Positions 1-5,695 of a stretch of 22,087 nt of DNA are shown one piece after another. A model generated the notes under the pieces. It saw only the letters and a program-made list of their open reading frames with translations. It was not told the DNA's origin and did not search any database. The position numbers and the translations under genes were made by a program. The DNA lies in the NCBI GenBank assembly GCA_023228765.1, contig JALOAM010000034.1:1-22087 (forward strand). The letters run 5' to 3'. Source of the DNA: Dehalococcoidia bacterium. Lineage in GTDB: Bacteria > Chloroflexota > Dehalococcoidia > UBA2979. Position 1 is the first letter of the stretch. The number at the start of each line of letters is the position of its first letter.

Positions 1-150
1 GCGAACGGCGACGACGACGCGCAGGCGCTCGTCCGCCTCGCGCAGCAGGAGCTGGACCGCGCCGCGCGCCGCAACATCATCCACCCGAACGCGGCCTCCC
101 GCCGCGTCTCGCGCCTGAACCAGCAGCTGAAGGCCTCCGCCACGGCGTAG
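1..150 (+). CDS. rpsT: 30S ribosomal protein S20, C-terminal part
   Basis: The window opens inside this gene, and the last 49 codons end at TAG 148-150. The visible part reads as a basic helical tail containing IIHPNAASRRVSRLNQQL. This matches the conserved S20 C-terminus (family pattern: G-V-I-H-x-N-x-A-A-R-x-K-S-R-L). S20 binds 16S rRNA at the base of the 30S subunit and assembles early. The N-terminal half lies outside the window, so start, promoter and length cannot be judged. A strong intrinsic terminator follows about 55 nt later, so this is the last gene of its transcript. The identification rests on the motif alone, but this motif is distinctive. Confidence 0.88.
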   Translation, partial: ANGDDDAQALVRLAQQELDRAARRNIIHPNAASRRVSRLNQQLKASATA

Positions 151-205
151 CCCTCGGTGGGCGCCCTCCACGGAGGTGTCGCCCTCGGACGCTGGTCCGG
201 ACGAC

Positions 206-240
206 AACCCCTCGCGCAAGCGAGGGGTTTGTGTTTGTGT
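206..240 (+). terminator. Rho-independent terminator of rpsT
   Basis: A perfect 10-bp stem (206-215 with 220-229) closes a GCAA tetraloop at 216-219. It is followed by TTTGTGTTTGTGT, a T-rich tail interrupted by G. It sits between rpsT and the converging lipoprotein gene that ends at 242. The hairpin could also stop minus-strand transcription, but the reverse tail is not T-rich. Confidence 0.85.
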
Positions 241-241
241 G

Positions 242-961
242 CTACGGGACGGGCCGGAGGCTCGCCTCCAGGAGGTCGCCGAACTCGGGCGGGAGTTGTA
301 GGCCACGACCGAGGATGCCGGTGGACGGCCAGAAGACACGACGCACGGTGGTGCCGTCGGTGAGGTGGAACACGAGCGGGTATGCCGCTCCGGGAGATCG
401 GGTTTCCACCTCGACGACCGGAGCATCCAGCATGAGCCCTACGAGTGTCTCCACGACCGCCTGATCCTCGAGCGCCCGTCGCTCGTCGAGCGTGCTCGGT
501 TCCGTGTTCACGGAGATCCGTGTGACCTTGCCCTCGATGTCGAGGATGTCGCGACCATGGGTGGCGTTCGGGTTGTCGGCCACCTCATAGAGGAGGAGTT
601 CGCCCTCCGTCTCCGCGGCGACCCGGAACCAGGCGGCATAGCCGTCGATCTCGTAGATCTTCGTCCCCTTCGGCAGGAACGAAGCGTCACCGTCCACCGA
701 TCGGTACATGGGATCGGTGATGTTGTCGGCGAGGTGCTGCTCGACCACGCCATGCAGAGCGCAGTGCTGCTCTTCGGAGATCGTTGTTCTGCCGAGTCCA
801 CGCAGCGCCTGTGGCTCGTAGTGGATCCCGTCCAGCTTCAGGAAGTCCACCCAGTCGATCACCGCTTCAATCGCCCGCGGGTCACGATCCTCCTCGCCCC
901 GGCAGGCGACGAGGGTTACGGCAGCAGCGAGCGTCGCGAGGAGCAGCAACCGTCGCGGCAT
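242..961 (-). CDS. Putative lipoprotein of unknown function
   Basis: A 239-residue protein, exported and probably lipid-anchored. It begins with a basic MPRR segment, a hydrophobic stretch and a canonical lipobox L17-V-A-C20, so signal peptidase II should cleave before Cys20. The start ATG at 961 is backed by a strong GGAGGAG ribosome-binding site a few bases upstream and by a TACCCT -10 box at 995-990. The mature part is soluble, rich in acidic residues and Thr, and has no motif I recognise. A plus-strand open frame covers most of the same DNA but has neither ribosome-binding site nor signal. The gene is divergent from the M16 peptidase gene across 113 bp and convergent with rpsT. Function is unknown; an envelope role is inferred only from the lipobox. 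Confidence 0.8.
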   Translation of the reverse strand: MPRRLLLLATLAAAVTLVACRGEEDRDPRAIEAVIDWVDFLKLDGIHYEPQALRGLGRTTISEEQHCALHGVVEQHLADNITDPMYRSVDGDASFLPKGTKIYEIDGYAAWFRVAAETEGELLLYEVADNPNATHGRDILDIEGKVTRISVNTEPSTLDERRALEDQAVVETLVGLMLDAPVVEVETRSPGAAYPLVFHLTDGTTVRRVFWPSTGILGRGLQLPPEFGDLLEASLRPVP

Positions 962-989
962 GGACTCCTCCAGTAGTACGGCCGTGATG

Positions 990-995
990 AGGGTA
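990..995 (-). promoter_or_regulatory. -10 box (TACCCT) of the lipoprotein gene
   Basis: On the minus strand TACCCT lies about 28 nt before the ATG at 961. The expected transcription start is near 983, giving a leader of about 20 nt that contains GGAGGAG. No convincing -35 box is visible. The divergent M16 gene carries the identical hexamer at nearly the same distance. Confidence 0.45.
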
Positions 996-1040
996 CGCGC
1001 CTCGTCGTCGGGCGGATGCCTCGCCTCGCCCCCGCTCGCG

Positions 1041-1046
1041 TACCCT
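1041..1046 (+). promoter_or_regulatory. -10 box (TACCCT) of the M16 peptidase gene
   Basis: TACCCT ends 28 nt before the GTG start at 1075. The predicted transcript would start near 1053 and carry the GGAGGAGG ribosome-binding site at 1063-1070. There is no clear -35 box. The region 962-1074 therefore holds two divergent promoters with identical -10 hexamers. Confidence 0.45.
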
Positions 1047-1074
1047 TGAGGTCTCGACTACCGGAGGAGGCACC

Positions 1075-2361
1075 GTGGCCGGCGAACCGCAGATCTCGAC
1101 GCTGTCGAATGGGTTGAGGGTGGTGGTGACGCCGGTGCCGACCGCGCAGGCTGCTGCGGTGTCCTTCTTCGTGGGGGTCGGTTCGCGGCATGAGGATGCG
1201 CGGACGAACGGGCTCTCCCACTTCATCGAGCACATGCTCTTCAAGGGCACCGAGCGCCGGCCGACGGCGCCCGAGATCTCCGAGGCGATCGAGGGGGCCG
1301 GCGGCGGGCTGAATGCCTTCACGACGAAGGAAGTCACCTGCTACTGGAACAACCTCCCGTACGAGCGCGTCGAGACCGGGATCGAGGTGCTTGCCGACAT
1401 GATCCAGCGCTCGCTCCTCGACCCCGCGGAGCTCGAGCGCGAGCGGCCCGTGGTGCAGCAGGAGATCCGGCGCTCGAACGACTCGCCCGGGTCGAAGGCG
1501 TCCGAGCTGCTCTCCGGAGCGACGTTCGGCGACCAGCCGATCGGGTGGCCGATCGCCGGGACGATCGACACCGTGCAGGGCGTGACGCGGCAGGACTTCT
1601 TGGATCACATGGCCGGGTACTACGTCGCGGCCAACTCCGTGCTCTCCATCGCCGGGAACGTAGATCCCGACGCGGTGGTAGCCCTCGCCGAGCGCGAGTT
1701 CGGCGGGATGGTGACGGGCGTCGCCGCCCTCACCCCACCCGCGGAGGCCGCCCGTCCGCCGCTCGTCGAGGACTACATCGCCATCGAGCCGCGCGAGATC
1801 GAGCAGACGAACCTCGCGATGGCGGTCCATGGCATCGGCCGCCGCGACCCGGACCGCTTCGCGCTCGACATCATGAACACCGCCCTCGGCCGAGGGATGT
1901 CCAGCCGCCTCTTCAAAGAGGTGCGCGAACGTCGAGGGCTGGCGTACTCGGTGGGGTCGGGCTCGACGCGCTACCGCGACGTCGGCACCGTCTCGGTCTC
2001 GGCCGGCGTCACGCGTGACCACCAGGAGGAGGCCCTCGAAGTGATCGTGGGCGAGCTGCGGCGCCTGGTGGACGAACCGATGCCCGCGGACGAGTTGACG
2101 CGGACGAAGGACTACGCCGCCGGCTCCTTCCGTCTCTCCCTGGAGACGCCGATGTCCTTCGCGCAGCGCTGGGGCTCGCAGCTCCTCCACGACGGTGAGC
2201 TCGAGCCAGCGGACGCCACCGTCGAGGGCCTCCGGGCCGTGACGGCGGAGGACGTGCAACGCATCGCCGCCCGCCTCTTCGGCGGACCGAAGTTCTCCCT
2301 GGCGGTCGTCGGCCCCTCGGCGACTCGCGAGCGGCTGGAGGAGATCCTCCACGGCCGGTAG
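1075..2361 (+). CDS. M16 family zinc metallopeptidase (insulinase/mitochondrial processing peptidase-like)
   Basis: A 428-residue protein of usual length for the two-domain bacterial M16B peptidases, which work as clam-shell dimers on short peptides or processing substrates. The inverted zinc motif HxxEH is intact: His49, Glu52 and His53 in SHFIEHMLFKGT. The third zinc ligand is Glu130 in PVVQQEI, the normal distance downstream. The C-terminal half carries the conserved RRGLAYSV segment, with the Arg and Tyr that bind substrate in this family. No signal peptide is seen, so it is probably cytoplasmic. The start is GTG at 1075, fixed by GGAGGAGG at 1063-1070. The frame ends at TAG 2359-2361. 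No hairpin terminator follows directly; the first palindromic structure is the repeat element about 100 nt on. Confidence 0.93.
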   Translation: MAGEPQISTLSNGLRVVVTPVPTAQAAAVSFFVGVGSRHEDARTNGLSHFIEHMLFKGTERRPTAPEISEAIEGAGGGLNAFTTKEVTCYWNNLPYERVETGIEVLADMIQRSLLDPAELERERPVVQQEIRRSNDSPGSKASELLSGATFGDQPIGWPIAGTIDTVQGVTRQDFLDHMAGYYVAANSVLSIAGNVDPDAVVALAEREFGGMVTGVAALTPPAEAARPPLVEDYIAIEPREIEQTNLAMAVHGIGRRDPDRFALDIMNTALGRGMSSRLFKEVRERRGLAYSVGSGSTRYRDVGTVSVSAGVTRDHQEEALEVIVGELRRLVDEPMPADELTRTKDYAAGSFRLSLETPMSFAQRWGSQLLHDGELEPADATVEGLRAVTAEDVQRIAARLFGGPKFSLAVVGPSATRERLEEILHGR

Positions 2362-2400
2362 CTCCTCGGGCTCTGCCTCGCCAGGACTCCGACTCCGAAC

Positions 2401-2461
2401 TCTGACCCCGAACTCCGACTCAGAACTCTGACCCCGAACTCCGACTCAGAACTCTGACCCC
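2401..2461 (+). repeat. 26-bp tandem repeat, about 2.3 copies
   Basis: The unit TCTGACCCCGAACTCCGACT plus CAGAAC occurs at 2401-2426 and again identically at 2427-2452, followed by a partial unit from 2453. The unit is itself built from shorter CTCYGACTC-like words. The array abuts the left arm of the palindromic repeat element that starts at 2458. Confidence 0.85.
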
Positions 2462-2586
2462 CTCTCCCGGTTCCGGGAGAGGGTTGGGGTGAGGGTCTCT
2501 TCCGACGCGGTGCACCTCGATCGGCTGTCCGGCAGATCCGGAGCGGCCCTCACCCCGGCCCCTCTCCCGAAACCGGGCGAGGGGGT
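2458..2586. repeat. Palindromic repeat element, copy 1 (core forward)
   Basis: The left arm (2458-2496) is a CCCTCTCCCGG/CCGGGAGAGGG hairpin followed by TTGGGGTGAGGG. The right arm (2547-2585) is its inverted counterpart, CCCTCACCCC plus a second hairpin. The core between the arms holds CAGATCCGGA at 2533-2542. Both arms are near-identical to those of the other copies in this window. It starts about 100 bp after the M16 stop codon and may serve as that transcript's 3' end, since no other terminator is visible. Confidence 0.88.
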
Positions 2587-2660
2587 CGGAAGGGAGAGGG
2601 AAGCGTTCACGATCCCCAGTCGTTGCACACCGTGACAACCTGCGCGGCAACCTACCTCCA

Positions 2661-2672
2661 CCTCACGTGAGG
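2661..2672. promoter_or_regulatory. 12-bp perfect palindrome, candidate operator
   Basis: CCTCACGTGAGG is a perfect palindrome and can be extended as CAC/GTG after one extra G. It ends 3 nt before the predicted -35 box of the acyl-CoA dehydrogenase operon. That is a common place for a dimeric repressor or activator of the TetR type to bind. No regulator gene is adjacent. The assignment is inference from symmetry and position. Confidence 0.4.
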
Positions 2673-2675
2673 GTG

Positions 2676-2704
2676 TTGACCTGCTGTTGTGATACGACGA
2701 TAGT
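2676..2704 (+). promoter_or_regulatory. Promoter of the acyl-CoA dehydrogenase operon
   Basis: TTGACC (2676-2681) and GATAGT (2699-2704) are separated by 17 bp, a sigma-70-like pair with five and four matches to consensus. It is the best-formed -35/-10 pair in the window. Transcription would begin near 2711. Confidence 0.5.
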
Positions 2705-2710
2705 GCGCGT

Positions 2711-2873
2711 GGGCGAGCGCCCTCGCGGTGGGGGAATCCGCACGACGCAGACCCAATGCAGCCTCCGGCGTCACTCCGTGCGCCCCGTGAGGTGTGCCAC
2801 CACGCATGGGTAACGCATGACCGCAGCTACCCCGCGCGGTACTTGCACGGCACAGACGAAGGGACCCAGAACT
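2711..2873 (+). other. Long 5' leader of the acyl-CoA dehydrogenase operon
   Basis: About 163 nt separate the predicted transcription start from the ATG at 2874. The leader contains a small GCGAG/CTCGC hairpin at 2712-2725 and no reading frame I can support. An in-frame ATG at 2817 exists but lacks a ribosome-binding site. No known riboswitch consensus was recognised. Confidence 0.35.
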
Positions 2874-4094
2874 ATGGACTGGAGCGACTCCCCGGAGCAG
2901 GCGGCCTTCCGTCAGGAAGTCCGCGAATTCATCCAGAAGGAGCTGCCCGAGCGGTACCGCGCTGGCGACGACGGTGGCGAAGGCTTCGAGGGCGGCTGGC
3001 AGGCCGACCGGAAGTCCGACGACCCGGTGCGCCGCGACACCGCGATGCAGTGGGCTGACGCACTCTCCAAGAAGGGCTGGATCGCTCCGGCCTGGCCAAA
3101 GGAGTACGGCGGAGCCGGCCTCTCGACCATCGAGCAGTTCATCTACAACCAGGAGATGGCGGAGGTTGCCGCCCCCATGCCCGGCGGCATGGGCGTCTCC
3201 ATGCTTGGCCCGACCGTGATCGTCCACGGCACGGAAGAGCAGAAGGCGGAGCACCTCTCCAAGATCCTGTCCGGCGAGGTCGCGTGGGCGCAGGGGTACT
3301 CGGAGCCGGGCGCTGGCTCCGACCTCGCGTCGCTGCAGACGCGCGCCGTCCGCGACGGTGACGAGTACGTGCTGAACGGCCAGAAGATCTGGACATCCGG
3401 CGGCCACAACGCTGACTGGCTCTTCGCCCTGGTCCGCACGGACCCGGAGGCCCCGAAGCACCGCGGCATCTCTTTCGTGGTCATGGACATCAAGTCGCCG
3501 GGCCTGACCCTGCGGCCGCTGATCAACATGGGCTGGAAGCACCACTTCAACGAGACGTTCTTCGAGGACGTCCGGGTGCCGGTCAAGAACCGCATCGGCG
3601 AAGAGAACCGCGGCTGGTACGTGGGCATGACGCTGCTGGACTTCGAGCGCTCCGGCATCGCCGGCGCGATCTCGTACAAGCGCGGCATCGAGGAGATCAA
3701 GAAGTTCCTCGCCACGGACGAGGGCAAGCGCTTCAAGCGGGCGGACTGGAACAGCGTGCGTCTGGAGATGGCGGACCGCGCCATTGAGACGCAGATCCTG
3801 TTCAACTTTGCCTTCCGCATCGTGTCCATCCAGAACCGCGGCCTGGTCCCGAACTACGAGGCCTCGGTCAACAAGATGTACGGCGCGGAGCTGCACCAGC
3901 GGCTGTCCCGCACCAACACGAAGGCATGGGGCCTGTACGGCAACGTCTGGGACCCGAAGAGCAAGCACGCGCCGATGAAGGCGGAGCACGTCCAGGACTA
4001 CGTCGGGTCCGTGCCCCACACGATCTTCTCCGGCTCGAACGAGATCCAGCGCAACGTCATCGCGACCCGGGGCCTCGGCCTCCCGCGCGGGTAG
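2874..4094 (+). CDS. Acyl-CoA dehydrogenase, large-subunit type
   Basis: A 406-residue flavoprotein of the acyl-CoA dehydrogenase fold. It would oxidise an acyl-CoA to the 2-enoyl-CoA with FAD as cofactor and pass electrons to electron-transferring flavoprotein. FAD and substrate contacts are seen in YSEPGAGSDLA (142-152) and WTSGGHNADW (173-182). The C-terminal signature is IFSGSNEIQR (384-393). Ser386 replaces the Glu of the usual YEGT base, so the probable catalytic base is Glu258 in LLDFERSG, the position used by isovaleryl-CoA dehydrogenase. The start ATG 2874 is preferred because MDWSDSPEQAAFRQEVREF begins like the family and AAGGGA lies before it; the ATG at 2817 would add an unconserved tail. 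The next gene encodes a partner-type subunit 130 bp on. The substrate is unknown. Confidence 0.93.
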   Translation: MDWSDSPEQAAFRQEVREFIQKELPERYRAGDDGGEGFEGGWQADRKSDDPVRRDTAMQWADALSKKGWIAPAWPKEYGGAGLSTIEQFIYNQEMAEVAAPMPGGMGVSMLGPTVIVHGTEEQKAEHLSKILSGEVAWAQGYSEPGAGSDLASLQTRAVRDGDEYVLNGQKIWTSGGHNADWLFALVRTDPEAPKHRGISFVVMDIKSPGLTLRPLINMGWKHHFNETFFEDVRVPVKNRIGEENRGWYVGMTLLDFERSGIAGAISYKRGIEEIKKFLATDEGKRFKRADWNSVRLEMADRAIETQILFNFAFRIVSIQNRGLVPNYEASVNKMYGAELHQRLSRTNTKAWGLYGNVWDPKSKHAPMKAEHVQDYVGSVPHTIFSGSNEIQRNVIATRGLGLPRG

Positions 4095-4116
4095 TTGCGC
4101 ACCGCGTAGACATGGG

Positions 4117-4147
4117 CACCGCCGAGGTCCTTGCGGCCTCGGTGGTG
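4117..4147 (+). other. Intercistronic hairpin between the two dehydrogenase genes
   Basis: CACCGCCGAGG (4117-4127) pairs with CCTCGGTGGTG (4137-4147), with one G-T pair. The loop can close further to TTGC. There is no T-tail, so it looks like an mRNA-processing or stability hairpin, or a partial attenuator, rather than a terminator. Confidence 0.4.
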
Positions 4148-4224
4148 GTCGGGCGGAACACCATTCAGTTGAGGGAGCGACCCCGACCCCACGGTGGGCG
4201 GGGCGCACACGGGAGGAATGCACA

Positions 4225-5340
4225 GTGGACCTCGGTCTGAGCGAGACGCAAGAGCTGCTGAAGAACGCGGCGCGCGAGTTCCTGGAGAACGAGTGCCCCG
4301 AGACGCACGTGCGTGAGATGGAAGAGGACGACAAGGGCTACTCCCCCGTCCTGTGGCAGAAGATGGCGGAGCAGGGCTGGCAGGGCCTTCTGATCCCGGA
4401 GGAGCACGGCGGAGCTGGCTTCGACTTCCTTGACCTCTGCGTGCTGCTGGAAGAGTTCGGCCGCGCCTTGGTCCCGGGCCCGTTCATGTCCACCGTCCTG
4501 GGTGGCGCGGTCCCGATCCTGGAGGCTGGCTCTGACGCCCAGAAGGCGGAGTTCCTCCCGAAGATCGCCTCCGGCGACCTGATCTTCAGCCTCGCCCTGA
4601 CCGAGCCGTCCGCCCGCTTCGACGAGGCCGGCATCGAGACCAAGGCCGACGTGTCCGGCAGCGACGTGACCTTCACCGGCACCAAGCTCTTCGTCCCGGA
4701 CGCCAACGTGGCTGACTACCTGATCGTCGCCGGCAAGTCCGCCGCCGGCACCACCCTGGGCATCGTGGCCACGGACCAGCCCGGCGTGAAGGTCACCCAG
4801 CTCCAGACCATCGCCCGCGACAAGCAGGCGGAGGTCGTCCTGGACGGCGCGAAGGGCCAGCTCCTCGGCGCCGACGGCCAGGGCTGGAACCTGCTGAAGC
4901 CGGTCATCGAGAAGTACACCACCGCCGAGTGCGCCTACCTCGTGGGTCTCTCGCAGATGGACTTCGAGATCGCCGTCGACTACGCCAAGGAGCGCGTGCA
5001 GTTCGGCCGCCCGATCGGTTCGTTCCAGGCCATCCAGCACAAGTGCGCTGACATGGTCACGGACGTCGATGGCTCCCGCTTCATCATGTACAAGGCCGCC
5101 TGGTCGATCGCTTCGGGCCAGCCCGAGGCGGACACCTCGCTCGCCGTGAACATGGCGAAGGCGTGGTGCTCGGAGGCGACCCGCCGCGTGGTGGCCCACG
5201 GCCAGCAGATCCACGGTGGTATCGGCTTCACGAAGGACTACAAGATCCAGCTGTACTTCCGCCGCCAGAAGCGCGCGGAGATCGCCTTCGGCGACAGCGA
5301 CTACCACCGCGAGGCGGTCGCCGCGCAGCTGGGCCTCTAG
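4225..5340 (+). CDS. Acyl-CoA dehydrogenase, small-subunit type
   Basis: A 371-residue acyl-CoA dehydrogenase homologue. N-terminal helices (MDLGLSETQELLKNAAREFL) are followed by LIPEEHGGAGF and the beta domain. The C-terminal bundle carries QFGRPIGSFQAIQH and QQIHGGIGFT, which contact FAD across the dimer. The YEGT base is absent (the C-terminus reads EIAFGDSDYHRE), and the isovaleryl-type position holds Thr/Ala rather than Glu. It probably cannot act alone. In actinobacterial steroid and fatty-acid pathways such partners form alpha2-beta2 complexes with the upstream-encoded subunit (known for FadE28/FadE29 and FadE26/FadE27). A complex here is inferred from gene order. The start is GTG 4225, set by GGGAGGA at 4211-4217. 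A strong terminator follows at 5374. Confidence 0.92.
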   Translation: MDLGLSETQELLKNAAREFLENECPETHVREMEEDDKGYSPVLWQKMAEQGWQGLLIPEEHGGAGFDFLDLCVLLEEFGRALVPGPFMSTVLGGAVPILEAGSDAQKAEFLPKIASGDLIFSLALTEPSARFDEAGIETKADVSGSDVTFTGTKLFVPDANVADYLIVAGKSAAGTTLGIVATDQPGVKVTQLQTIARDKQAEVVLDGAKGQLLGADGQGWNLLKPVIEKYTTAECAYLVGLSQMDFEIAVDYAKERVQFGRPIGSFQAIQHKCADMVTDVDGSRFIMYKAAWSIASGQPEADTSLAVNMAKAWCSEATRRVVAHGQQIHGGIGFTKDYKIQLYFRRQKRAEIAFGDSDYHREAVAAQLGL

Positions 5341-5373
5341 CCCGCCGCACCCTTCGAGGTCACTCGAAACGCC

Positions 5374-5408
5374 AAGAGGCCGCCCGCAAGGGTGGCCTCT
5401 TTCGTTGT
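5374..5408 (+). terminator. Rho-independent terminator of the acyl-CoA dehydrogenase operon
   Basis: A 12-bp stem (5374-5385 with 5390-5401, one G-T pair) closes a GCAA tetraloop. It is followed by TTCGTTGT. It begins 33 nt after the stop codon. Confidence 0.87.
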
Positions 5409-5439
5409 CCCCCCGGTACTGGCTTCAGGGCGTCCCTCT

Positions 5440-5487
<48 letters not shown>

Positions 5488-5611
5488 CCCCTCTCCCGGT
5501 TCGGGAGAGGGGCAGGGGGTGAGGGCCCCTCTGACGCGCGCCCTCTGCGATGTGGTGATCAGATCCGGAACGGCCCTCACCCCAACCCTCTCCCGAAACC
5601 GGGAGAGGGGG
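5488..5611. repeat. Palindromic repeat element, copy 2 (core forward)
   Basis: The left arm is 5488-5525 and the right arm 5574-5611. Each is a CCCTCTCCCG hairpin plus the GGGTGAGGG or CCCTCACCC word. The core motif CAGATCCGGA is at 5560-5569. It lies between the terminator of the dehydrogenase operon and the converging minus-strand gene that ends at 5696. Confidence 0.9.
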
Positions 5612-5695
5612 CCGGAATTGTGGATGGGCGCGGGGGGCCTGGAAGGAACGGGATCCCCGGCTGTCGGGTAGGAATCGCGCTCGGTGAGCTCCGAC

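Noticed and set aside
365..976. A 203-codon plus-strand frame opposite the lipoprotein gene
   Set aside because: The minus-strand frame has a canonical lipobox, a strong ribosome-binding site and a -10 box; the plus-strand frame has none of these.
916..2352. A 478-codon open frame on the minus strand opposite the M16 peptidase gene
   Set aside because: It is antisense to a gene with intact HxxEH, Glu130 and ribosome-binding site. Its translation is Arg/His/Gly-rich and without motifs, as expected from the complement of GC-rich coding DNA.
2420..2661. Short open frames inside palindromic elements, also near 11000 and 13650
   Set aside because: They follow the repeat sequence (peptides such as PLSRFREWG or PLPEPGEG) and occur in every copy because the repeat is GC-rich and stop-poor, not because it codes.
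2652..4334. A 560-codon minus-strand open frame opposite the first acyl-CoA dehydrogenase
   Set aside because: It is a shadow of a well-supported gene, crosses the promoter region, and shows no domain or ribosome-binding site.
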